Positions 15,717 to 23,825 of a stretch of DNA of 64,000 bases are shown in pieces (position 1 is the first letter of the stretch; every line of letters starts with the position of its first letter). A program made the position numbers and the translations under genes. The notes under the pieces are model-generated. The model saw nothing but the letters and a program-made list of their open reading frames with translations. It was not told where the DNA came from and did not search any database. This DNA is from RYN-230 sp963813975 (GTDB lineage Bacteria; Actinomycetota; Actinomycetes; Streptosporangiales; Streptosporangiaceae): assembly GCA_963813975.1 (NCBI GenBank), contig CAWFAP010000006.1, forward strand, positions 186,001 through 250,000, given 5' to 3'.

Positions 15717-16748
15717 ATGTCGCGCCGCACTGTGACCCTGCTGGTCGCCGGGGTCGGCGTGGTGGCGGCGGCCCTGATCGCGGCCCTGGTGCCGGTGCCG
15801 TACGTGATCCTGTCGCCCGGCCCGACGCTGAACACTCTGGGCAAGGCCTCGGACGGCCCGCTGATCACGGTCTCCGGGCACCGCACATACCCGACCGCCG
15901 GGCACCTGAACCTGGTGACGGTGTCCTTCCTGGGCGGCCCCGGCAACGGGTTCAACGTGTTCACCGCGGTGCGCGCCTGGCTCAGCCCGCACACCGCGGT
16001 GGTGCCGGAGACAGAACTGTTCCCCGCCGGGCAGTCGGAGCAGCAGGTCGTCCAGCAGGACACCGCGCAGATGGCCAGCTCCCAGGAGACCGCCCAGGCC
16101 GCGGCCCTGTGCACGCTCGGGATCCACTTCACCACGGTGGACACGGTCACGCAGACGGAGAAGGGCCTCCCGGCCGCGGGGGTGCTGCACGTCGGCGACA
16201 CCATCACCGCGGTGGACGGCACCCCGGTCAACTGCACCCACGCCACCGGCACGCTGATCCGCGCGCGCCCCCCGGGCTCGGTGGTGACCCTCACGGTCAT
16301 CCGCAAGGGCAAGACCGCGCATGTCCGGCTGAAGACCACGAACCTGCAGGGGCAGGCCGTGGTCGGGGTACTGGTCCAGGAGAGTTACCGCTTCCCGTTC
16401 CCGATCAAGTTCCGGGTGGGCGACATCGGCGGGCCCAGCGCCGGGATGATGTTCGCGCTCGGCATCGTGGACAAGCTGACTCCCGGCAACCTGACCGGCG
16501 GGCGGTTCGTCGCCGGCACCGGGGAGATCTCGGCCGACGGCGCCGTGTCCGCGATCGGCGGCATCCAGCAGAAGATGGCGGGCGCCCGCGCGGCCGGCGC
16601 GACGGTATTCCTGACCCCGGCGGCCAACTGCAGGGATACCAGCGGCGCGGTGCCGGCCGGGCTGCGCCTGGCCAAGGTGTCCACCCTGCGCCAGGCCATC
16701 AGCGACCTGACCGCCCTCAAGGCCGGCCGGAGCGTGCCCGGCTGCTGA
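15717..16748 (+). CDS. Secreted or membrane-anchored PDZ-domain Lon-like serine protease
   Basis: An N-terminal hydrophobic anchor (VTLLVAGVGVVAAALIAAL) is followed by PVPYVILSPGPTLNTLG, typical of this family. A PDZ domain occupies about 150-205 (AAGVLHVGDTITAVDGTPV). The Lon-type catalytic region has the nucleophile in GGPSAGMMFALG (Ser241 by this start) and the dyad lysine in GGIQQKMAGARAAG (Lys286). It corresponds to Rv3194c and is followed by the UPF0182 gene as in mycobacteria. The ATG at 15717 (MSRRTV) is preferred; a GTG at 15699, overlapping moaE, would add six residues. It likely cleaves substrates outside the membrane. Confidence 0.9.
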   Translation: MSRRTVTLLVAGVGVVAAALIAALVPVPYVILSPGPTLNTLGKASDGPLITVSGHRTYPTAGHLNLVTVSFLGGPGNGFNVFTAVRAWLSPHTAVVPETELFPAGQSEQQVVQQDTAQMASSQETAQAAALCTLGIHFTTVDTVTQTEKGLPAAGVLHVGDTITAVDGTPVNCTHATGTLIRARPPGSVVTLTVIRKGKTAHVRLKTTNLQGQAVVGVLVQESYRFPFPIKFRVGDIGGPSAGMMFALGIVDKLTPGNLTGGRFVAGTGEISADGAVSAIGGIQQKMAGARAAGATVFLTPAANCRDTSGAVPAGLRLAKVSTLRQAISDLTALKAGRSVPGC

Positions 16749-16838
16749 AGGCCGGGTTCTGGGCGCCACCTGACCGCCACCTGATGATTACATGATCACC
16801 GCGCCGGCGCTGGTGACGCCTGACCGCCCTGATCGGGG

Positions 16839-16844
16839 TACATT
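16839..16844 (+). promoter_or_regulatory. Candidate -10 element upstream of the UPF0182 gene
   Basis: TACATT lies in the 220-base gap after the Lon-like gene. Eight bases downstream is an ATG at 16853 that opens only a five-codon frame (MAQHA, stop). A transcript from here would have a leader of about 115 bases before the UPF0182 start. The -35 is weak. Confidence 0.3.
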
Positions 16845-16968
16845 GGCGCCGCATGGCTCAGCATGCCTGACCGGCTGAGGTCTCGCGAAGCAATGGTGTG
16901 CCGGTGATACCAGCGGGGTAATGCGGTGCCAATGATGTGGCGCTCAACAGCGCGTGAGGGGGAGTGCG

Positions 16969-19926
16969 GTGTCCTTCCGGCCCGGATCGGCCCGGCCGCC
17001 TGCTAGCCGTCCGCCCCTGGCTGGCCTCCGCTGGCCCCGGCTGGTCCTGCCGGTCATCGTGGCCCTGATCGCCCTCTTCGTGCTGATCGCGATCGTGGCC
17101 GGGGTCTGGACTGACTTCCTGTGGTACCGGGCCATCCACTACTCGTCGGTGTTCGGCACCACGTACGGCACGCGCTGGGCCATGTTCTTCGTGGCCGGGC
17201 TGTTCATGGCCGTGGTCACCGGGGCGAACGCCGCGCTGGCCTACCGGCTGCGGCCCATCTACCGGCCGGTGCCCGCGCCGGGCACCGGCGGGGACGCCTA
17301 CCGGATGGCCATCGACCCGCACCGGCGGCTCCTGCTGGGCCTCGTGCTCGGCCTGGTCGGCGTGATCTCGGGCATCACCGGCGCGGGTTCCTGGCGGACC
17401 TGGCTGCTGTTCGCGAACCAGGTCAATTTCGGCAAAACAGATCCTCAGTTCAAATGGGATCTGTCCTTCTTCATCTTCACCTACCCGTTCATCCGGATGG
17501 TGCTGAGCTACCTGTTCGCGGCGGTGCTGCTTTCGCTGGTGCTGGCCACGCTGGTGCACTACCTGTACGGCGGGCTGCGCATGCAGGGCCGCCACCCCCG
17601 GGTGACGATGGCGGCGCAGGCCCACCTGTTCCTGCTGTTCGGCGTGTTTGTGCTGCTCAAGGCCGTGGCGTACTGGGTCGACCGGTACGGCATCGACTTC
17701 TCCCAGCGCGGTGCGGTCACCACCGGCGCCTCCTATACCGACGTCAACGCGGTGCTGCCGGCCAAGACCGTCCTCGCGGTGATCGCCGTCCTGTGCGCCC
17801 TGCTGTTCTTCGCGGGCGCGGCCCGGCGCAGCGCGATGCTGCCCGCCGTCGGCTTCGGCCTGCTGGTGCTGTCCGCCATCCTCATCGGCGGCCTGTACCC
17901 GGCGATCATCCAGCAGTTCGTGGTCAAGCCGAACGAGCTGGTCAAGGAGACTCCCTACATCCACCGGGAGATCACCACCACCAGGCAGGCCTACGGGCTG
18001 AGCCCGGCCACGGTCCGGGTCCGCCCGTACTCGGCGGTTACCAACGTGCCGCAGTCGGCGCTGGACAACGGCGTGAGCACGCTCAGGGGGATGCGGCTGC
18101 TGGATCCCGACGTGGTGTCGCCGACCTTCCAGCAGCTCCAGCAGGTCAAGAGCTACTACCAGTTCCCGGCCAACCTCGCGATGGACCGCTACCCGGTGAC
18201 CGGGGCGGGCCCGCTGCCGCAGGACACGGTGGTGGCGGTGCGCGGCATGGGCGGGCCGCCGCCCGGCCAGGCCAACTGGATCAACACCCACCTGGTCTAC
18301 ACGCACGGCTTCGGGGTGGTCGCGGCCTCCGCCAACACCGTGCAGGGCAACGGCAACCCGTCGTTCGTGGAGAGCGACATCCCGCCGCGGGGCGTGCTGG
18401 GCCTCACCCAGCCCCGGGTGTACTTCGGCGAGGGCCAGAATGCGTACGCGATCGTCGGCGGGCCGCCGGGCGGCCGCCAGCAGGAACTGGACTACCCGTC
18501 CGGCTCGGCCGTCGGCGGCCAGCAGAACAACACCTACCACGGCAGCGGCGGCGTGGACGTGGGCTCGCCGCTGAACCGGCTGCTGTTCACGATCAAGTTC
18601 CGCGAGCTGAACATCCTGCTGTCCGGGGCCATCAACAGCCAGTCGAAGATCCTTTATGACCGGCAGCCGCTGGCCCGGGTGGCCAAGGTGGCGCCGTTCC
18701 TGACCCTGGACGGGAACCCGTACCCGGTCGTGGCCAATGGGCAGATCCTGTGGGTGGTGGACGGCTACACGACCACCGGCCTGTACCCGTATTCGCAGAA
18801 GCTGAGCATGGGACAGGCCACGGGCACCGCCGACGCCCCGGGCGGCACGGTGGCCGGCCAGCCCACCGGTGACATCAACTACATCCGCAACTCGGTCAAG
18901 GCGGTCGTGAACGCCTACACCGGCGCCGTGACGCTGTACGCCTGGGACGGCAGCGACCCGATCCTGCAGACCTGGATGAACGCGTTCCCCGGGGTCATCA
19001 AGCCCAAGTCGGACATCCCCGCTGCCCTGATGCCGCACCTGCGCTACCCGCCGGACCTGTTCGAGGTGCAGCGCCAGATCCTGACCCAGTTCCACGTCCT
19101 GGCCGCCCAGTCCTTCTACGGCGGGCAGAACTTCTGGGCCGTGCCCGGCGAGCCGAGCAACTCCAGCAGCTCGCAGCCGGCCAGCCAGCCGCCGTACTAC
19201 CAGACCATGCAGATGCCCGGCGCGCCGGCCACGTTCTCGCTGACCTCCCCGCTGGTCCAGCGCGGGCGGCAGAATCTGGCCGCGTACATGGCGGTGGACA
19301 GCAACCCGCAGTCGCCCGACTACGGCACGATCCGGATCCTCCAGCTGCCCCAGGACACTGCCATCCTCGGCCCGCAGCAGGTGCAGAGCACGTTCGAGTC
19401 GGACCCCACGATCTCCTCCCAGCTGTCGCTGTACCGGCAGAACGGCTCCAAGGTCATCGAGGGCAACCTGATCACGCTGCCGGTCGGCGGCGCGCTCGTG
19501 TACGAGGAGCCGATCTACATCCAGGCGGCCGGCACCACGGGCGGCAGCAGCTCCGGCTCGTACCCGGTGCTCAAGCGGGTCGCGGCCTCGTTCGACGGCA
19601 ACGTCGGGTTCGCGCCGACCCTGGCCGGCGCGCTCAGCCAGGTGATCCCGGGCCTGGCCGCCAGCCCGGGCAGCTCAGCCGGCCCGGGCGGCCCGTCCGG
19701 CTCCGGCAGCGGGCAGGGCTCGGCCAGCGCGACCGTGCGAGGGGACCTGGCCCAGGCCCAGGCCGACTACCAGAAGGCCCAGGCGGCCCTGAAGACCGGG
19801 GATTTCGCCGGCTACGGCAAGTACACGGCACTCATGAAGAAGGCCCTGGACCAGGCTCAGAAGGCCGCCCAGGGCCACCCGTCGAAGCCGGCGAAGGGCA
19901 CCCCCTCGCCGTCCGCCTCTCCGTAA
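16969..19926 (+). CDS. UPF0182-family membrane protein
   Basis: This 985-residue protein is homologous to Rv3193c. The N-terminal third has about seven transmembrane helices, for example LVLPVIVALIALFVLIAIVAGV near residue 25 and LLLGLVLGLVGVISGITGA. A large extracytoplasmic region follows with conserved-looking segments NELVKETPYIHREI, YFGEGQNAYAIVGG and DLFEVQRQILTQFHV. The C-terminal 80 residues are a Gln/Ala/Lys-rich helix flanked by Gly/Ser/Pro linkers. The start is GTG 16969 with AGGGGGAG just upstream; a GTG at 16954 adds five residues. The molecular function of the family is unknown. Its genomic pairing with the PDZ/Lon-like protease is conserved. Confidence 0.9.
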   Translation: MSFRPGSARPPASRPPLAGLRWPRLVLPVIVALIALFVLIAIVAGVWTDFLWYRAIHYSSVFGTTYGTRWAMFFVAGLFMAVVTGANAALAYRLRPIYRPVPAPGTGGDAYRMAIDPHRRLLLGLVLGLVGVISGITGAGSWRTWLLFANQVNFGKTDPQFKWDLSFFIFTYPFIRMVLSYLFAAVLLSLVLATLVHYLYGGLRMQGRHPRVTMAAQAHLFLLFGVFVLLKAVAYWVDRYGIDFSQRGAVTTGASYTDVNAVLPAKTVLAVIAVLCALLFFAGAARRSAMLPAVGFGLLVLSAILIGGLYPAIIQQFVVKPNELVKETPYIHREITTTRQAYGLSPATVRVRPYSAVTNVPQSALDNGVSTLRGMRLLDPDVVSPTFQQLQQVKSYYQFPANLAMDRYPVTGAGPLPQDTVVAVRGMGGPPPGQANWINTHLVYTHGFGVVAASANTVQGNGNPSFVESDIPPRGVLGLTQPRVYFGEGQNAYAIVGGPPGGRQQELDYPSGSAVGGQQNNTYHGSGGVDVGSPLNRLLFTIKFRELNILLSGAINSQSKILYDRQPLARVAKVAPFLTLDGNPYPVVANGQILWVVDGYTTTGLYPYSQKLSMGQATGTADAPGGTVAGQPTGDINYIRNSVKAVVNAYTGAVTLYAWDGSDPILQTWMNAFPGVIKPKSDIPAALMPHLRYPPDLFEVQRQILTQFHVLAAQSFYGGQNFWAVPGEPSNSSSSQPASQPPYYQTMQMPGAPATFSLTSPLVQRGRQNLAAYMAVDSNPQSPDYGTIRILQLPQDTAILGPQQVQSTFESDPTISSQLSLYRQNGSKVIEGNLITLPVGGALVYEEPIYIQAAGTTGGSSSGSYPVLKRVAASFDGNVGFAPTLAGALSQVIPGLAASPGSSAGPGGPSGSGSGQGSASATVRGDLAQAQADYQKAQAALKTGDFAGYGKYTALMKKALDQAQKAAQGHPSKPAKGTPSPSASP

Positions 19927-19961
19927 CTAGGCCCTTCTGGCGGGCGAGCGGAGCCGTAACA

Positions 19962-19973
19962 TGGTCTAGACCA
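19962..19973. promoter_or_regulatory. Perfect DasR-type (dre) operator palindrome
   Basis: TGGTCTAGACCA sits inside the 16-base perfect palindrome CATGGTCTAGACCATG (19960-19975). This 12-mer is the core of the dre sites bound by DasR, the GntR-family regulator of N-acetylglucosamine metabolism in Streptomyces. It is 231 bases upstream of the preferred start of the GT4 gene and 36 bases after the UPF0182 stop. Whether this genome encodes DasR cannot be seen here. Confidence 0.55.
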
Positions 19974-20192
19974 TGCTGGCCGCGCCGAGGCCGCCGGCCT
20001 GGGCCGCAGCCCGCGCGGGACATGAGCGACGATGCTCACCAGCAGGCCGGCGGAGGGCGTACGCTCGGTCCTGACGGGACATTCATCAATGCTGAATTGG
20101 CCAGCTATCTGGCTACTCGGTACGGCAGCACGGTACCGGGAGCAGGCGCTGGCCACATGGGCCCGCAGGCGGGGGAAGGAGAAAGACTGCTC

Positions 20193-21329
20193 GTGGCACC
20201 TCGGGTGCTGGTTGACGCGACCGCCGTGCCGGCCGACCGTGGCGCGCTCGGCCGTTACGTGGACGGCCTGGTGGCCGCCCTGGGCGCAACCGGAGCGGAC
20301 CTCGCGGTGGCGTGCCAGCGCAATGACGAAGAGCGGTACGGCCGGCTCGTGCCTGAGGCGACCGTCGTTGCCGGCCCGACCGCTATCGCGCACCGGCCGG
20401 CCCGGCTCGCCTGGGAGCAGACCGGACTGCCGCTCGTCGCCCAGCAGGTGAACGCCGACGTCCTGCACGCGCCGCACTACACGATGCCGCTGCGGCCCGG
20501 CGTGCCCGTGGTCTCGACCATCCACGATCTGACGTACTTCACCGAGCCGGACGCGCACAACCCGGTCACGGCGACGTTCTTCAAGTCCGCGATCCGCACT
20601 GCCGCGCGGCGGGCCACCCGGCTGCTGGTCCCGTCCAAGGCCACCCGGGACGAACTGGTCCGCGTGCTCGGCGCCGACCCGACCCGGATCGACGTGGCGT
20701 ATCACGGCGTGGACCACACGCTGTTCCACCGCCCTGCCCCGGAGCGGAAGCGCCAGGTGTCCGACCGGCTCGGCCTGCACGGTAAGCCGTACGTGGCCTA
20801 CCTGGGCGGCCTGGAGCCGCGCAAGAACGTCCCGGCACTGATCAGCGGCTGGGCCGGCGCCGTGGCTGACCGGCCCGACCCGCCCGCGCTGGTGCTCGGC
20901 GGCGGCAGCGGCTGGAGTGAGGAAGTGGACGAGGCGGTCGCCGCGGTCCCCGCGCACCTGCGCCTGGTCCGCCCGGGCTACCTGCGCTTCAGCGACCTGC
21001 CCGGCTTCCTCGGCGGCGCGCTCGTCGTGGCGTTCCCGAGCCGGGGCGAAGGTTTCGGGCTGCCCGTGCTGGAGGCCATGGCCTGCGGCGCGCCCGTGCT
21101 GACCACGCACCGGACGTCGCTGCCGGAGGTCGGCGGGGATGCGGTCGCCTACACCGAGCCCGACGCCGAGGACATCCAGGCGGCGCTGCGCGGCCTGCTC
21201 GATGACCCGGCCCGGCTGGAATCCCTCGGCGAGGCCGGGCACGCCCGGTCCCAGGAATTCACCTGGGAGGCCTCCGCGGAAGCGCACATGGCGTCGTACC
21301 AGCGTGCGGCCGCACAGGGCGCGGAGTAA
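20193..21329 (+). CDS. Family 4 (GT-B) glycosyltransferase
   Basis: This 378-residue retaining glycosyltransferase has an N-terminal Rossmann half with VLVDATAVPADRGALGRYVDGL, and a C-terminal half with YVAYLGGLEPRKNV, the donor-binding segment FPSRGEGFGLPVLEAMACGAPVLTT and the terminal SLPEVGGDAV. The acceptor is unknown; a nucleotide-sugar donor is expected. I prefer the GTG at 20193, preceded by AAGGAGA, because codons between the ATG at 20022 and this point use AAT, GCT, TTG and TAT, unlike the rest of the gene. The ATG at 20022 would add 57 residues. The gene is followed 11 bases later by a sugar nucleotidyltransferase, so both likely act in one polysaccharide pathway. Confidence 0.87.
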   Translation: MAPRVLVDATAVPADRGALGRYVDGLVAALGATGADLAVACQRNDEERYGRLVPEATVVAGPTAIAHRPARLAWEQTGLPLVAQQVNADVLHAPHYTMPLRPGVPVVSTIHDLTYFTEPDAHNPVTATFFKSAIRTAARRATRLLVPSKATRDELVRVLGADPTRIDVAYHGVDHTLFHRPAPERKRQVSDRLGLHGKPYVAYLGGLEPRKNVPALISGWAGAVADRPDPPALVLGGGSGWSEEVDEAVAAVPAHLRLVRPGYLRFSDLPGFLGGALVVAFPSRGEGFGLPVLEAMACGAPVLTTHRTSLPEVGGDAVAYTEPDAEDIQAALRGLLDDPARLESLGEAGHARSQEFTWEASAEAHMASYQRAAAQGAE

Positions 21330-21340
21330 CCTCGCTGCGT

Positions 21341-22450
21341 ATGTCAGGCCAGCCAGCAATGCCTTCCGGCCGTGAGCCGCTGGAGGCCATCCTGCTCGTC
21401 GGCGGCCAGGGCACCCGGCTGCGCCCGCTCACGATCGGGACGCCCAAGCCGCTGCTGCCGACCGCGGGCGTGCCGTTCCTCGCCCACCAGTTCGCGAAGG
21501 CGGCCGCGGCCGGGATCACCCACGTGGTGCTGGCTACCGCCTACCGGGCCAGCATGTTCGCCGAGTGCTTCGGTGACGGGGCCGCGTTCGGGCTGGAGAT
21601 CACCTACGTGCACGAGGCGGAGCCGCTCGGCACCGGCGGGGCGATCCGGAACGCCGCGGCCGGGCTCCGCAGCGGCCCGGACAGCCCGGTCGTCGTGCTC
21701 AACGGCGATGTCCTGTCCGGCCACGACATCTCCGCGCAGATCGACCTGCACCGCAAGTCCGACGCCGCGGTGACGCTGCACCTGGTCGAGGTGGCCGATC
21801 CGGCCCGCTTCGGCTGCGTGCCCACCGACGCCGACGGCCGGGTGACCGCGTTCCTGGAGAAGACCCCGAACCCGGTGACCAGCCGGATCAACGCGGGCTG
21901 CTACGTGTTCCGCCGGTCGGTCATCGACGAGATCCCGCCCGGCCAGGTGATCTCCGTGGAACGGGTGACGTTCCCCGACCTGATCAGCGCGGGGGCCCTG
22001 GTCATGGGCTATCCCGACTCGTCCTACTGGCTCGACGTGGGCACGCCGGAGGCGTTCGTGCAAGGCTCCTGTGACCTGGTGCGCGGGCGGCTGGCCTCCG
22101 CCGCGCTCCCCGGCGCGCCGGGCGAGCTGCTGGCCCTCGAGGGGGCCGCCGTTGACCCGGCCGCCCAGGTGTGCGGCGGCACCGTGGTGGGCGTGGGGGC
22201 GCGGGTCGCCGCGGACGCCTACGTCTCCGGCAGCGTGGTGTTCGACGCGGCCAGCATCGGCGCCGGGGCGCGGGTCAGCGGCAGCGTGATCGGCCGCGGG
22301 ACCGTGGTCGGCGAGGGCGTGGTCCTGGACGGCGTGGTGCTCGGGGACGAGGTCCACATCGCCCCGGGTAACGAGCTGCGCTCCGGGCTGCGGGTCTGGC
22401 CTGGCCAGACCCTGGGCCTGACCTGCGTCCGCTTCTCCACCGACGCCTGA
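21341..22450 (+). CDS. Sugar-1-phosphate nucleotidyltransferase (mannose-1-phosphate guanylyltransferase-like)
   Basis: This 369-residue protein has an N-terminal nucleotidyltransferase domain with the signature LVGGQGTRLRPLTIGTPKPL, PLGTGGAIRNAA, VVLNGDVLSG and FLEKTPNP. A C-terminal left-handed beta-helix shows hexapeptide-like repeats between about 270 and 345. Gene order resembles the mycobacterial Rv3264c-Rv3265c region, where the enzyme makes GDP-mannose, so GDP-mannose is the best guess, but UDP- or dTDP-sugar activity cannot be excluded from sequence. The ATG at 21341 has TAACCT eight bases upstream and could be an alternative leaderless start within the GT4 operon. Confidence 0.88.
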   Translation: MSGQPAMPSGREPLEAILLVGGQGTRLRPLTIGTPKPLLPTAGVPFLAHQFAKAAAAGITHVVLATAYRASMFAECFGDGAAFGLEITYVHEAEPLGTGGAIRNAAAGLRSGPDSPVVVLNGDVLSGHDISAQIDLHRKSDAAVTLHLVEVADPARFGCVPTDADGRVTAFLEKTPNPVTSRINAGCYVFRRSVIDEIPPGQVISVERVTFPDLISAGALVMGYPDSSYWLDVGTPEAFVQGSCDLVRGRLASAALPGAPGELLALEGAAVDPAAQVCGGTVVGVGARVAADAYVSGSVVFDAASIGAGARVSGSVIGRGTVVGEGVVLDGVVLGDEVHIAPGNELRSGLRVWPGQTLGLTCVRFSTDA

Positions 22451-22469
22451 GCCCGCGGCGGGCCCCGCG

Positions 22470-23510
22470 ATGGAGTCCCCGGTCATCACCCGGGAGTGGC
22501 GGGCGCCGTTCCTGCTGGACCTGCCGCGGACCGTGGGCGTGCACGCGCGCGGCCGCGGGGATCCCGCCTTCCGGGTCACCCCGGATGGGTGCATCTGGCG
22601 CACCTCGCTGACCCCGGCGGGGCCCGGCACGCTGCGGGTGACCCCGGCCCGGCCCGGGCCTGCTGAGGCCAGCTCCGGGACGGAGCCTCCTGGGGTCACT
22701 TCCAGGGCTGAGCCTCCCGGCGTCACCTCCGGGGCCGTACCGGCTGAGGTCGCCTCCGGGGCCGGGCCGGGGCCCGTCACCGTGGTCCGGGCCGCCGCCT
22801 GGGGTCCCGGCGCGGCGTGGCTGCTCCAGGAACTCCCGGGGATGCTCGGCGCGGACGACGACCGGGCCGGCTTCGATCCCGCCCACCCGGTCCTGCGCGA
22901 GCTGTCCGTGCGGCACCAGGGCGTCCGGGTCGGCCAGTCCGGCCGGGTGCTGGAGGCCCTGGTCCCCGCCGTGCTGGAGCAGAAGGTGGTCGGCGTGGAG
23001 GCGCGCCGCGCCTGGCGTTACCTGCTGCTCAAGTTCGGCGGACCGGCCCCGGGACCGGCCCCGGCCGGGATGCGGGTGTGCCCGCCGCCGCGGATCTGGT
23101 GCCGCATCCCTTCCTGGGAGTGGCACCGGGCAGGGGTCGAGGGGGTGCGGGCCCGCACCATCATCGGCGCGGCGGAGGTGGCGGCCCGCCTCGAGGAGAT
23201 CGTGTCGATGACCTCCGCCGCGGCGGACCGGCGGCTCCGGTCCCTGCCCGGGATCGGCGTCTGGACCTCGGCCGAGGTGCGGCAGCGCGCCTGCGGGGAC
23301 GCGGACGCGGTGTCCGTGGGCGACTATCACCTGCCCTCGGCCGTGGGCTGGGCGCTGGCCGGGCGGGTGGTGGACGACGCCGGCATGCTGGAACTGCTCG
23401 CGCCGTACGCCGGGCACCGGCACCGGGCCGCCCGGCTGGTGGAGCTGGGCGGGATCCGCCCGCCGCGGCGCGGCCCCCGGATGTCCGTCCGCGACTACCG
23501 CTCGTTCTGA
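22470..23510 (+). CDS. AlkA-like DNA-3-methyladenine glycosylase
   Basis: This 346-residue HhH-GPD superfamily base-excision enzyme carries the helix-hairpin-helix RSLPGIGVWTSAEVRQRA and the downstream catalytic aspartate in VSVGDYHLPSAVGW. Upstream helices include LVPAVLEQKVVGVEARRAW, also typical of AlkA. The N-terminal 110 residues are unusual: a Pro/Gly/Glu-rich insert around residues 55-90 contains the repeated motif EPPGVTS. It is 19 bases after the nucleotidyltransferase gene and probably shares its transcript, although the functions are unrelated. Confidence 0.88.
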   Translation: MESPVITREWRAPFLLDLPRTVGVHARGRGDPAFRVTPDGCIWRTSLTPAGPGTLRVTPARPGPAEASSGTEPPGVTSRAEPPGVTSGAVPAEVASGAGPGPVTVVRAAAWGPGAAWLLQELPGMLGADDDRAGFDPAHPVLRELSVRHQGVRVGQSGRVLEALVPAVLEQKVVGVEARRAWRYLLLKFGGPAPGPAPAGMRVCPPPRIWCRIPSWEWHRAGVEGVRARTIIGAAEVAARLEEIVSMTSAAADRRLRSLPGIGVWTSAEVRQRACGDADAVSVGDYHLPSAVGWALAGRVVDDAGMLELLAPYAGHRHRAARLVELGGIRPPRRGPRMSVRDYRSF

Positions 23511-23825
23511 GGCCCGCCGTGCCCGGGATGGCCGGGGTGGCCCACCTCGCGAGGGACCGGTTCCCTCGGTCAGCAGCCCGTAGGCCCCACCGCACACTGA
23601 CCCCGTACGTGATCAACCGTTTGGTGCTGCTATCACGACACCATTCGTTAGATCACGAACGGGCCGGCGGGTGGCGCGGGCCGGATAGCGGCAGCGGTGG
23701 GGAAGCGCGCCGCGGCGGGCCGCAACGGAGACGGACCGGGATGGCGGTCGGCGGGACGGACGGGGCGCGCGGGCGGGGGATGGGCGGGCCGAGGAGCCGA
23801 TGCGGCACCACCTAGGGTGGGGAGG
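23511..23825. other. 315-bp intergenic region with inverted GTGATC/GATCAC elements
   Basis: No gene is evident. A less GC-rich core at about 23608-23660 contains CGTGATC (23608-23614), TATCACGACACC and GATCACG (23652-23658), giving a 7-bp inverted repeat about 37 bases apart. TTAGAT just before the second arm could be a -10 but I see no matching -35. The last part carries the candidate fbiC promoter. Confidence 0.45.
23813..23818 (+). promoter_or_regulatory. Candidate -10 of leaderless fbiC
   Basis: TAGGGT is followed by seven bases and then the fbiC ATG at 23826. GGAGG directly touches the ATG, too close to work as a normal ribosome site, which favours leaderless translation from this promoter. 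Confidence 0.4.

Noticed and set aside
16858..19095. A 745-codon minus-strand frame opposite the UPF0182 gene
   Set aside because: Shadow of a conserved plus-strand gene with no family features of its own.
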